NCBI GenBank assembly: GCA_964023205.1
Contig: OZ026843.1
Span: forward strand, 10,521,093 to 10,585,092
Origin: Lutraria lutraria
Taxonomy: Eukaryota; Mollusca; Bivalvia; Venerida; Mactridae
Reading direction: 5' to 3'
Length of the DNA: 64,000 nucleotides
The translations under genes and the position numbers were made by a program. Positions 36,097-47,500 of this stretch are shown here, piece by piece (positions within the stretch are counted from its first letter, which is position 1; every line of letters begins with the position of its first letter). Under the pieces are notes generated by a model. That model had not been told where the DNA came from. It saw only the letters and a program-made list of their open reading frames with translations, and did not search any database.

Positions 36097-37035
36097 AACA
36101 ATACATGTATAAATAATGATTAAAATGATGAGTTGTCTACGAAAATTCCAAACATACGTTAAAAGAAAATGTCTACAAAAGCGTGCAGGCAATTTTACTA
36201 CTTAAAACACACGAAAAACGAAATGGCATATCCGATCATTGGGAAGTAGTATTGGAAGCAAGAAATAATATTATCACAACCAAAATTTTATCAAACATTC
36301 TAATGGGAGTAATCACATCAAAGAAAAGCTACAAGTTTTTGCTAAATCTGTTGTTAAAAAGTGTTGCTGAAACTTACAAGTAATAGATAAAAGCGCGACA
36401 TGATTATCAATGATGATTATACAGAAATGGGCGAAGGTGAAAAAAGTAGCAGTTAACAAAGGACGATATAGATGATACTAAGACTGTGGTAAATTTTTGT
36501 TGTTTAAATACTAGGTGGTGTTAAAATGAACTCGATTTAGCGGCTGTTGTGTTTTTTTCGTATTAGTCTAAGCTATTTGCTAGTTTATAGACATTATTAT
36601 CACGTAAAAATTAATCAAGTATACTTTGTTTATCTCATTTTTATGAATTTTTATGCAAAGTCCATTCCAATTAAAAGTCTAACTGTAGAAAAAACACAAA
36701 ATGTCTATTATAAATATTTAAATGGAATATGTTTTAAATATAAAAACATGGATCACTGACTCGCTTTTTTCAAATATGTAAAATCATGAGAATCAAGGAT
36801 GCTTTGATTGCCATAAAATAAGTGATGACAGTGTCTTTAAAAAACGCTGGATAAATAAGAATAAGACCGCTTAGTTAAATGGATTTATGAATGATGACCA
36901 ATGCATACCATATATATTATAAAAAGATGTTTTTTTGTCATATTTAACTAATTTTCGTGTTGTGCTTTATGCAAATACGAGTCAAATTGGAATGGACCAT
37001 TTTTCGTACGTTTTTTTGATTAGCTGAATATTTTT
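36097..37035 (-). other. Intron of gene 1 right of the minisatellite
   Basis: AT-rich sequence with no supported exon or repeat. Open frames of 66-70 codons here lack splice sites and composition support. Confidence 0.5.
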
Positions 37036-37041
37036 TTTATT
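37036..37041 (-). terminator. Polyadenylation signal after the proximal Tyr-rich exon
   Basis: AATAAA on the minus strand about 90 nt after the TGA at 37132, followed by an A-rich run. Confidence 0.5.
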
Positions 37042-37131
37042 ATTTAATTCTAATTATTTAATGTTTTCAGTAAGTGATAGATACTCTACCGGTGATACTT
37101 TAGTGACGCATGATGGGATCTGCCATTGATT

Positions 37132-37226
37132 TCATTGGTAATATTCATAAGTAGAAGGATAATAATAGGGATCAGCGTAAGAATATCCGCCCCATGAACT
37201 CACCACTATACGGGAGGGTACCACGT
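37132..37226 (-). CDS. Gene 1 alternative terminal exon, WGGYS/Tyr-rich (proximal)
   Basis: Acceptor GTTTTATTTTCAG, phase 1 in, encoding DVVPSRIVVSSWGGYSYADP then YYYPSTYEYYQ before TGA. WGGYS also occurs in exon 1 of gene 2 (residues 111-115). A GTGAGT inside the exon could act as a donor (phase 0), but the Tyr-rich frame continues past it to the stop. It lies in the stretch of suspected low base quality, though the frame looks intact. Confidence 0.6.
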
Positions 37227-37262
37227 CTGAAAATAAAACAAAGTTAAAAACATTCGTAATAA

Positions 37263-37430
37263 AGTGCAGCCTCTCCAGAGCGGCAAATCAAAATGAGCTA
37301 CAAACCAACGGCAAGCATGATTTTCCCCACTGTATGGTTTTAACTATGAATGTAAGTTCTCTAGAGCAAAATCTCTCAAACAACAACATAATTGCTGAAA
37401 GAGTGTTGCTTTGGGAGGGTTTGCATTGTA
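37263..37430. mobile_element. MITE family B, copy 4
   Basis: Starts GTGCAGCCTCTCCAGAGC and ends TTTGGGAGGGTTTGCATTGT. The interior has CTCTAGAGCAAAATCTCTC. Confidence 0.65.
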
Positions 37431-37470
37431 ACATTTGTATTTTATAGACACATATCACTGGAAATGTTTA

Positions 37471-38101
37471 ATTTATTTGCATTTTTTTTGTGATGTGTGA
37501 AAATGTTGGACATGATGTCTTATTTTTAAATAAAATCTATCTATTCATGTATATATATTATATAGTACTCACGAATATTCCATTTGCTGGTACAGTTTGT
37601 ATAATGATGTACGGGTTTGAGTCGGGAGGTGGAGGAGTGTAATGATGGTGATGTACCGGACCAGGTGCCGCACGTGGAAACCTGTAACGATCAAAATATA
37701 ATGAAGTTTTTAACTTTTAACTCATCAGCGCGATCAATCGGAAACTCCTCGGCAATTTAATTAAAGAAAAGTGCGTATTTCTCAGTTACGAAAACTGCCC
37801 GAGTAGTCACGATTGCAAGCGCGTTTGTACATGCATTACGTGTCCACAACTATTTGAATTTCGCGAAAAATTAATGATATTTCAGTGGTTTCTAGGCCTA
37901 TATTTCTTATCTCAGAAGAGACGTTAGTTTGAATCATTGACAGTTTGTATGGTGAAAATTACTTTAAAAAATAAAACAATTTGAATGACACAATAATTGA
38001 ATGACAGCAACATATCATCATTAATGTTGAGATGCTTATGTTTTTTTAAAGTATGATTTAATCGATAAAACGGACATATTTCTTTTTGAAATCTGTATTT
38101 T
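37471..38101. repeat. Left copy of a duplicated segment (probable assembly artefact)
   Basis: This segment runs to the first N and matches 38302-38905 in order and content. It is about 27 bases longer, nearly all from extra homopolymer bases (for example GCAAGCGCGTTT for GCAGCGCGTT). The two read as one locus assembled twice on either side of an unclosed gap. Confidence 0.85.
37573..37681 (-). pseudogene. Artefactual second copy of the poly-His terminal exon
   Basis: Same exon as 38395-38502, but with extra bases in homopolymers (GTTTCC for GTTCC, CTCCCGAC for CTCCGAC, CAAACC for CAACC) that break the reading frame. It is best ignored in favour of the right-hand copy. Confidence 0.75.
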
Positions 38102-38301
38102 NNNNNNNNNNNNNNNNNNNNNNNNNNNNNNNNNNNNNNNNNNNNNNNNNNNNNNNNNNNNNNNNNNNNNNNNNNNNNNNNNNNNNNNNNNNNNNNNNNN
38201 NNNNNNNNNNNNNNNNNNNNNNNNNNNNNNNNNNNNNNNNNNNNNNNNNNNNNNNNNNNNNNNNNNNNNNNNNNNNNNNNNNNNNNNNNNNNNNNNNNNN
38301 N
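38102..38301. other. Assembly gap, 200 N
   Basis: Exactly 200 Ns, a common placeholder length. The flanks overlap in sequence, so true missing sequence may be zero and the two ends should be merged. Confidence 0.98.
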
Positions 38302-38302
38302 A

Positions 38303-38308
38303 TTTATT
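38303..38308 (-). terminator. Polyadenylation signal after the poly-His exon
   Basis: AATAAA on the minus strand, about 87 nt after the TGA at 38395. It supports reading the poly-His exon as terminal. Confidence 0.5.
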
Positions 38309-38394
38309 TGCATTTTTTGTGATGTGTGAAATGTTGGACATGATGTCTTATTTTTAAATAAAATCTATCTATTCATGTATATATATTATAGTAC

Positions 38395-38502
38395 TCACGA
38401 ATATTCCATTGCTGGTACAGTTGTATAATGATGTACGGGTTGAGTCGGAGGTGGAGGAGTGTAATGATGGTGATGTACCGGACCAGGTGCCGCACGTGGA
38501 AC
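38395..38502 (-). CDS. C21orf58: Gene 1 poly-His terminal exon (DUF4587 second motif)
   Basis: Acceptor GATCGTTACAG, phase 0 in. It encodes VPRAAPGPVHHHHYTPPPP, then a second HHY, and ends VPAMEYS before TGA. VPRAA plus poly-His is the C-terminal hallmark of the DUF4587 family. A good GTGAGT donor overlaps the stop (phase 2), but no phase-2 acceptor exon is found downstream, so the terminal reading is preferred. It must follow an exon ending in phase 0, which is what the QNAQ exons at 43343, 41821 and 39791 provide. Confidence 0.75.
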   Translation of the reverse strand, partial: VPRAAPGPVHHHHYTPPPPTQPVHHYTTVPAMEYS

Positions 38503-41500
38503 CTGTAACGATCAAATATAATGAAGTTTTAACTTTTAACTCATCAGCGCGATCAATCGGAACTCCTCGGCATTTAATTAAAGAAAAGTGCGTATTTCTC
38601 AGTTACGAAACTGCCCGAGTAGTCACGATTGCAGCGCGTTGTACATGCATTACGTGTCACAACTATTTGAATTTCGCGAAAATTAATGATATTCAGTGGT
38701 TCTAGGCCTATATTCTTATCTCAGAAGAGACGTTAGTTTGAATCATTGACAGTTGTATGGTGAAAATTACTTTAAAAATAAACAATTTGAATGACACAAT
38801 AATTGAATGACAGCACATATCATCATTAATGTTGAGATGCTTATGTTTTTTAAAGTATGATTTAATCGATAAAACGGACATATTTCTTTTTGAAATCTGT
38901 ATTTAATAAAAAATCATCAATTTTTCTATGAGGATAACTATACAATTACTATACATGTATATGCATACATTGATCAACGGTGCAACTAAAGCTAATCAAA
39001 CAAGTGCAAGAGCAGATTATCAAACAGTCGAAGAGGGGCGAAAAGCATTTATACAGAATTATAGAAACAGTTAAGAATTAATGAAACACTTCCGTATCTG
39101 AAACAACATAATCGGAGAAAGTCACACGACAGAAGAGTCCGATTGGTTGGTTCAGAGCTATGTCTGAAATTTGACCGATGAAAATGCTGCATTTTGAGAC
39201 TAATTACCAATTTTTTCTTATTATAATACATTTCACTACATGTAATATACAATTGATAGAAAATTTGAAAAAACAAAACAAAGTTAAAGTGATACTTAAT
39301 TCGTAATTGGTTATAATTTAAAACGTTTCCTGTCATGCGTTAGATCTAACTTACATTTAATTAAGGTGCGTTTCAAAAAGAGAATATGTTTAAGATAAGT
39401 GTTTCAAATGCTGTAGATAAAGAGAGCCTTTTTGTGATAAGCATAATTATTAGGCTATTTAGTATAAATTAACTACTACACTGGACAAAAATATTACATT
39501 ACTAGAATGGTGCTAATGTATATTGACTAAAATTATACTGGCTAATGTCTACACAGAGGAATAAGATATGTATTGTGTAAATAATCATAAATCTCCTAAC
39601 ATATAGCTACTTCATCTGTCAGCTCTTTTATGTATAAATTTTCGTGAGTTAAGAGTCGAAAATTGGTGACTGTTTTTTTTTGTAAGCAAATATTTCACTG
39701 ACTGCAATTCCATTGCAAGTTATTCCTCCGGTACACTGTTAGTTCTACAGAATAAAAGCTAATATTAATACGAGAATAAATAAAGTTTACAGGCACAGGC
39801 ATAACTGGAACACATATTTCACAGCTACAGCCATGGTGATGACCGTGACCATGGTGATGATGACCGTGTCCATGGCCGTGATGGTGGCTGGAACACGAGC
39901 TGTGGTTATTCCTGGACCCCTGTTGTCCACAACCTCCATCTAAATCTCTCAGCAGCATTTTCTGCATTAAAAGTTGATGCATTTGTGCCTGTTGTAAAAC
40001 CATAAGATCGCCCATGTCTGAAATGTTAGTAGTTGCAGTAACATTCATTTGCCAGCCTTGACACTTAACTTATTTTTTTTGCAATAATAAAACTATAAAA
40101 ACAATTTAACCAGAAATTCTTCAAAAAGTGCAATCGAATTCTGAAAAGAAAACTTATTAGTTCGTCAAAAACTTGTAGTATCTACGAATTCCTGTTTTTT
40201 TTTCTTATTATAATAAATTCGTCGAAGCTGACAAATCTTAGATTACATTAAGCTAGTGATATAGTCTAAAAAGTGCAGTAAATATTAAGTAATTTAGTAT
40301 TTTAATCTGAAATGCACATTTACGATTTTCCTTGTTGGTTCCAAGTTGTTGATTACTGATACTATATCAGCTTCGAATCAATAAACAACGTTTCAATATT
40401 CCACAAATAATTTCAGAATGCACAGACACTACATGTTTTAGACTCTTCTTCATAATATTACCATTTCTATTTCATAACATTGGATGGTTTTAAATGAGCA
40501 TTTTCATAACATATTACGGTGTTTATTTTCAAACGTGGATATTGTTTTGTGAGGCTTAAATCTTACAGTGTTATGCCAAAAAAATGATATGCTCATTTGC
40601 TTTGAAATAATTTCTAATAAATTCAAATACGCGTCACGTGATAAAACTCGACTTTCAACCAATATGGAAATTCTTTTTTGTACATCATCTAAATCAGACA
40701 TAACTAACATCAAGCAATAGTTTACTAGTCGGTGTAATATTGTCGAATGTATACAAACTTTCAGCGATAAACAGATAAGTGTTGATGGTAATAATCCAAA
40801 AAGTACGTCAACCACTCGAAATCGATAGAAAAAAATGTCTGACCAATAACAATGAAGGATAAATCCATTTACTTAAAAAATGTGAAATATACTCGTACCC
40901 TTTATTTCACTGTTGTTTTTTGATTTAGAAAATACAAAATTGGTCAGATTGTCATTCCAGGTTTGTTTTTATAAGACACATCTACAAACATTACACCGAT
41001 GGTGGCATTTTATATTATTGCACAAGGTTTCCTCATTATATTCGAAATAACCACTAATATCACTTAATGCATCAATTTTGTAAAAAAGACAGTATTTTTC
41101 TGTGAAGAATTGGTGCGCTTTACTATAACGTACTTTGTTCTGAATGCGCGCACTAAGTGGCAATAATATATGCCGATATCATTCAGTTGTCAAAACTTGT
41201 TAACAAAGACAATTCCGGATAAACTGAAACTTAATCTTATAAAGCATGTTAAAGCAAAAACAAAATAAAAATGTATTTCAGTATTTGCCTTTTTTGTTTT
41301 TTTTTCAACAATTTCATTAGCTAACACAGTCATGTTATTCAAATTTTGACAAACGAATCTTGCTCTAGAATATTTCAACATAGATTAAAATACATTATAT
41401 AAAAAGATCACACATTTCTGCCATTTAATAATGATGATTCTACTTCATCAGATATATATCTTTTGTGATAAGGACCAGATACTTTCCTGGCCTGCTGAAA

Positions 41501-44500
41501 ATAATTTTGAAAGCGTTTTGTCTACGGATATCAAGTTCGAGCTAAAACTCTGAGCGCGACCCATTTTTTCAGTACTGGTATTTGGTTGAAGAACCAAATG
41601 AAAGGACGACTAGTTTCCTGCTCACTGGTGTATATCTGATTATTTTTTAAATGAAATAAAAAAATAATGGAATTGACAATAATTGACAACTTGACTTAAA
41701 ATATACACATCAATATTCAAGACATCAAGCTTGAATATGAACCTCATCAATATATAATGGCAGAAAAGCATCTAAGATAATAACGCAATGAAATAATTTC
41801 CGCATGATGAGGAGACATACAACAGGATTGTAATAAACTCCGTGGCTACTACAACATCCTGAATGGCAATCGTGGCAATCTTGGCAATCATGACAGTCAT
41901 GGCAGTCACTGTGACCATGGTGACCATGACCTTGTGGTCCACATCCCATGCTTCCTATCATTAACTTCTGCATCACCATCTGATGCATTTGTGCGTGCTG
42001 CAACATCATCATATCTCCAAGATCTGATGGAGGAAAATAAATTATTCATGTAAGCCAAACAAAAATTCCATTGATAATTGTTTCCTAACATTAACTTCTG
42101 CATCACCATCTGATGCATGTGTGCGTGCTGCAACATCATCGTGTCTCCAAGATCTGACGGAGGAAAATAAACGATTCATGTAAGCCAAAGAAAAATCCCA
42201 TTGATCATTGTTTGACCTATAGTGGAAACTGAACCAGTCAAGTCTTCTCGTAGCCTGTGAGTCTTCCCAATAACTAGTGGTCTACCTAATTAGTACGATT
42301 GAATTTACATGTAATCCGGTCTTATAAAAAATTAATTAATAAAATATACTCCTAGTCTAGTTCTCTCTTCTTGAATGATTCTGAAAGTGTGACAATGAAA
42401 AGTGGCAGTTAGTAAATAACAGTTTATGGAATGTTGAAAAAAACATAGAATCGTGGTATCACCAAAACCCAAGAGAAAGGGAGAGGGCATGTACTATAGT
42501 CTAAACCATCCTTATTTGTCATGTCTATATCTTTCTTAATTATCATGTCAAAACCACCCTTAATCAGATGGTCTAAATAGAGCAGTTTAATCTTATCTTT
42601 ACAGAACACATGAGACTTTTAGAATGGAATATATTTATCTGATAGACATGTAAGAAAAACTACACAATTATAATTATCATTTATATGCTGGATGGTGTAA
42701 ACTAGTATGTTGCTAGCTCATGCTTCGTAGAGCCAACCATTATACGATAAGGTTGTAAGTTAGAACTCTGACATAAGTGGGTTTGGAGGAGGTGTGGTAA
42801 GGGGTGATCATGCCTCAGCACAATATACCATCTGGCTGTCCATGTCCTCTGTTATATCGCTATAGCCACGTGTCGTGGTGCTCTGGTATCCATAGTAAAC
42901 ATCCGGGGAACGTGATGATAGACGGTTTAATATTAAATGTTGTATTCTTAGATTAAGTAACATAAGATCCAAACAAACTGCAAAGTGAACATTTATAAAT
43001 TGTATATAAGTCCATAACAAGTTTCAGTGACAGGCAATGTTCTTGATACATATAACTATGTACACCTAAATCAGCAAACATTGCACCGTGCAGCCTAATT
43101 AGCATGTGCCCCGTTTAAACTCGCTGTGTAACACTCAAAATATAGAAACCGTTCTTGCCTCTCATCATAACATCATTGTATTACTGGTCATTTACCCCAA
43201 CAACAATGTGCAAAGTAAGAACAATACTAAAGTCAGTGCCTAGGAACCCGAGATAAACAATGTCGAACTGCAAACACCTCATAAAGTATGACCCTGAAAT
43301 ACTTGATTGTGGTCCAAATATGTTCGGTGCTGATATATTTACCCTGGGGTCATTATTCATCAATGTTTGATGCATCATCATTTGTTGTAACTGCGCGTTC
43401 TGCACCAACATCAGATCCATTATATCTAGAATGATCGCGGATTTATTGTACATTAACATCGAAATCTCTTCAAGAACGTTTAATTTATTACTGTCATAAC
43501 CTCGTTCGTGGGAATATATAAGATTTATTATCGCCAAGTTAAAGGGAAAAAGGTTCATTGATTTTGGAAGAACTTATCCTACGACTGAATGTGGTAATGT
43601 TGGGCGCGAATTTTTATGACTGTTTTATTGTTAAAAGTTGGGGCGATGTGACAATAGCATCTGTCTTAAGAAGTGATGAAACCGCGACATAAAAGTCTGA
43701 ATTGAATGTCTTTTATGAATGTATATCAAATTCTAATTATAATGGGTATTTTAACTAAGCTGACACTATACTTTTTACAGACTATCTTGTTTAAGTACCG
43801 CAGCCATGGGTATTGCATTTTGTTAACCTTCGTTAATTTAGCCTCATTTGCCTGCTAATTCCCACAAAGATTAGACACTTTTGAAAACGAGACAAGTAGA
43901 GCACTTGAAGAATGAATACACATGTCTTAAGAGATGAACCAAATATTTCCACTACTGAAACCGACCTACATATAACATGGTTAGAAACTCCATAGTTCAC
44001 CCTATTGCGTGTTCAAATAGTTTTAAAGGACTTCTTCTGAAAAGGTCGTACATGGATAAATGAAATACATGCTACAATTAATGAATTCAATATTCAGATT
44101 AATGAAACAATTAAAGCAGTTTTCATACCCCCTTTGTTTACAAGTCCTCTGTTGTCCTGTTGGGGTGTGCCAAGATTGTGTATCACTGGGCCCGGATTCC
44201 CTGCATGTATAATATGCTGAGGGGATGGTCCCTGTATGATAGCCGGGGGAGGGTTTGGTTGCTGCATTTGTATGATAGCTGGTGGCGGCTGAGGTTGGGG
44301 TGGGACAACTACGGCTCCTCGGTTAGTGATTGGTGGTAACAGGTATTGTTTACTGGGCTCCTTGACCCTGTGTTCGATTATGTGTTTCACTTGCTGGGCT
44401 TCTGAAAATAGAAATAGAATACAAACGCATGACACAAAGAATAAAAAGTAGATCATTTGTATTTTTGTATCATACAAAAATCATAAATGGATCTATACAA

Positions 44501-47500
44501 TCTGAACATACTAAATCTTTATAATATTTTTTTTTCAAAATCATTTTTGTCGATAGATTTAACATTGTGTAATATAAGCGATATCTACTTCATGCAATCT
44601 AGTACGATTTTTTAAAATTTCGACTGAGAATAAATAATTAGCAGTAAATTGGGGAACAAATCGTAAGATTCACCTACACACTCACATCGCATTTCTATCT
44701 TTTAAACATCATTAACATACACATGTCCTAGGTTGAATATTTACGTTATAAATACGCAAAAAATTTACTTTTACTGAAATGTGTCGACCATGAAAATGGA
44801 ATTTCAGTACGGGTAGCATCAGACCTAATTTACAACATTTTGTCACCTTTTCAACCCAGTATGACGTCACATGTCAAGTTACCACAACAAGTTAATATAA
44901 CATAAAAAAGGAACAAATATGTACATGTAAATGTAACCGTTTCCATGCCATACAAATACGTTATAGCACACTGTGTCCACGTCAGTGTATGAGTTGATAT
45001 ATTTCATGCTTCGCCTGTTCTATGCAGCTTTAAAATCAGGCGCACCCTGATTTATTCATTTTTTTATATTGAATGAGATGTATTAAAACTTAATAAAGTA
45101 TGGATATCAATATCTTAACACCATCTAAATAGAATTGAATAGACTCTTTATAGCGAAGTAAATAATTTTTTATGCTTAAAGCAACACCATACCGCTTTCT
45201 TCAAAATAATGCACCAGCCACGTAATGTTATGCATGTAAGTAAGTTTTATTTGTGTAAACATGCCATATAAAATTTAATACAGTTTTCATATACGAGTAT
45301 AAAAGGAATATAATAATAATTTCAATTCTGACCATTTCTATATATCTAGCAACTTATCACAGATAACAATGATTATAGTACAAAATTTCCGAAGGATGAT
45401 AATTATCTCAGAATATTTTATCATATTACAACAGGATAATCCCGTGATGCCGTGTCATGCGAACATGAAAAGGTTTATTTCCCATGCGGTCCCTAAACTG
45501 TTTAACAACTCCATGGCTAGTACTTTTGGTAGCTTGTATGCCAGTTTCATAAACATTGTATTCTTTCTTGACTTTAACGTACTGACAAAAAGTAAATTTG
45601 GTAAATGTTTAAAATTATCTTGGTATTCTTTTAAGTGAACAAAGTATACGTATATGCGATATAAATGTAATTTCTTGTAAATGTTTTATTTGTAGGTCTT
45701 AGTAACTTTGTTTTTTTTTCTAAATTTATAATCACAAAAAAAATTCTTCAGGATACGGACACTTATAGAACCTAATCGAAAATAATGTTTTTTCTTTATA
45801 TTGGTATGTAGATCTCAACTAGATTGAAGTATTGCATGGTGGCGGACAATTTACCCAACTGGTAGTCCTGTGTTCACAGTTTAGTGTATACAGTCCAAAT
45901 ACATCCTAATGATAAGACCGTCGCAAAATGTACTTTTTAAATACTTAGCTTATTCTCATCCATTGGCATTACATTTCATAAAACAACTTTATATCTCATT
46001 TGTTAGTTCAAGCCATATTCTGCGTAAAGCATTATCTTTCATGTTAACCATTGTCTTTGTCACGTCATTTGAAATTTCATGTATGCAATTGTATGTTCAC
46101 ATGGGCCTCTGTGCCTACTGATTTCAAAAATAAAATAAATGTTTCTTCTGTAAGCAATTGCAAACTTTCTTATCTAATGTCTAATTCAGACAGGATGAGT
46201 ACAAATAAAACTATATAGAACAGTTAAATAAATAAGTATTGTTAAGCATAGCATCAACCTGTTAAAAATCATTGGTTCTGCCAGAAATTTTGAAACTCAT
46301 TTCGTTTTTAACTTTTTATTAACTAGAGCCAGTGAACGACTATCTGACATTTAAGGCAATAAGCCGTAAAAACCTAATTGGATTGATGTAAACAATATAT
46401 ATATAATATATTGCTTCCTATGATATTTCCTTTTATTAACATTACTAGTATTTACTACTAGTACATATCATATACAAGCACGACTTATAATAACATAATA
46501 TTATGGATATACAGAGCATTTTTATTAAAATCCTAATTGTAAGATTATTGAATGATAAGGAGAAATCTTATAGATGTAAGAAAATATTTTTATGAAAAAA
46601 AAGCATTTGATGTCAGAATGGTGAACAGATCCAATACGTGCATACAGCATTTAAAGAGCGATAACTAAATTTTGAATTGCGTAATTTCAACATTGTATGA
46701 TGAAGCTGAACTTAAACATGAAGTATACAAAGCAGTTTAAGATAACTAATTAAAATAGACTGATGATATGACTGACATGTTCGTATCTAAGATACCAAGA
46801 CAGAAGGAAGCAATGAAGCGTAACAACTTTCGAAAATGTCTGGAATTCTGTATAAAACGTAATTACTATGCATTATCATATATTGTACAAAATATTACCT
46901 GAACAGGACGAGGTCCTCTCATCTTCAATATAACTTTTAACCACTTTGTTTCCTACCTCCTTAAACCAGGGTTCAGGTATCATACTAACATTTCATATCA
47001 AAATTACAGCCACTAAAATATTCACCGTCCTAAACCATCCAGAATTATGCTGTCATTCAACTTAACGCCACAAAACAGTCAATCAATAAATCATAAACAG
47101 ATATTCTACATACTTTTCAAAAGATTCAATGTTTTTCTAAAGTGTACCCCAAAGAGCGCAGTTATTCACCGTGGTCGCAAAGCGATATATATCTATACAA
47201 TGTCATTCAGCATGTACTTCTGCTTATACAATACAATACGTCCCAGCAAAATATTCGAAATTCAAATTTAAGAATTCAATATTCATCCATCAACATATAA
47301 ACTTGATCTTCATCGTATAAGCTTTTCAAACATCATTCACAGTTGACGGTTGAGCTAATCTTTACAATATGTTCTATGGTATCTACCAAACATTCTATAG
47401 ATATGTAAATATATCTGACGATTTATTGACTCAATATTTCAAATATTTCAAAGGCCCTCTTCCCTTTAAGCTACACAATAATAATGCATCACAAATGAAC

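Larger units (their letters stand above)
32505..38101. other. Stretch of suspected low base quality
   Basis: From about 32,505 the minisatellite units gain A, T, G or C insertions inside homopolymers (ACATTTTTGTT for ACATTTTGTT, AAAACAAAACA for AAACAAACA). The stretch just left of the N gap shows the same excess against its copy on the right. This is typical of gap filling with unpolished long reads. Frames read inside it need caution, including the exon at 37132-37226. Confidence 0.75.
38302..38905. repeat. Right copy of the duplicated segment
   Basis: Counterpart of 37471-38101 without the homopolymer insertions. The duplication ends near 38905, where the left copy runs into the Ns. I take this as the accurate version. 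Confidence 0.85.

Noticed and set aside
37573..37681. A second, functional poly-His exon encoding a PPPPDSNPYIIIQTVP-type variant
   Set aside because: The alternative frame arises only from extra homopolymer bases in the left copy of an assembly duplication.
41906..42139. 77-codon open frame across the duplicated G2 exon
   Set aside because: It reads through the duplicated intron and enters the second copy out of frame; the true frame is the phase-1 QHAQ reading.
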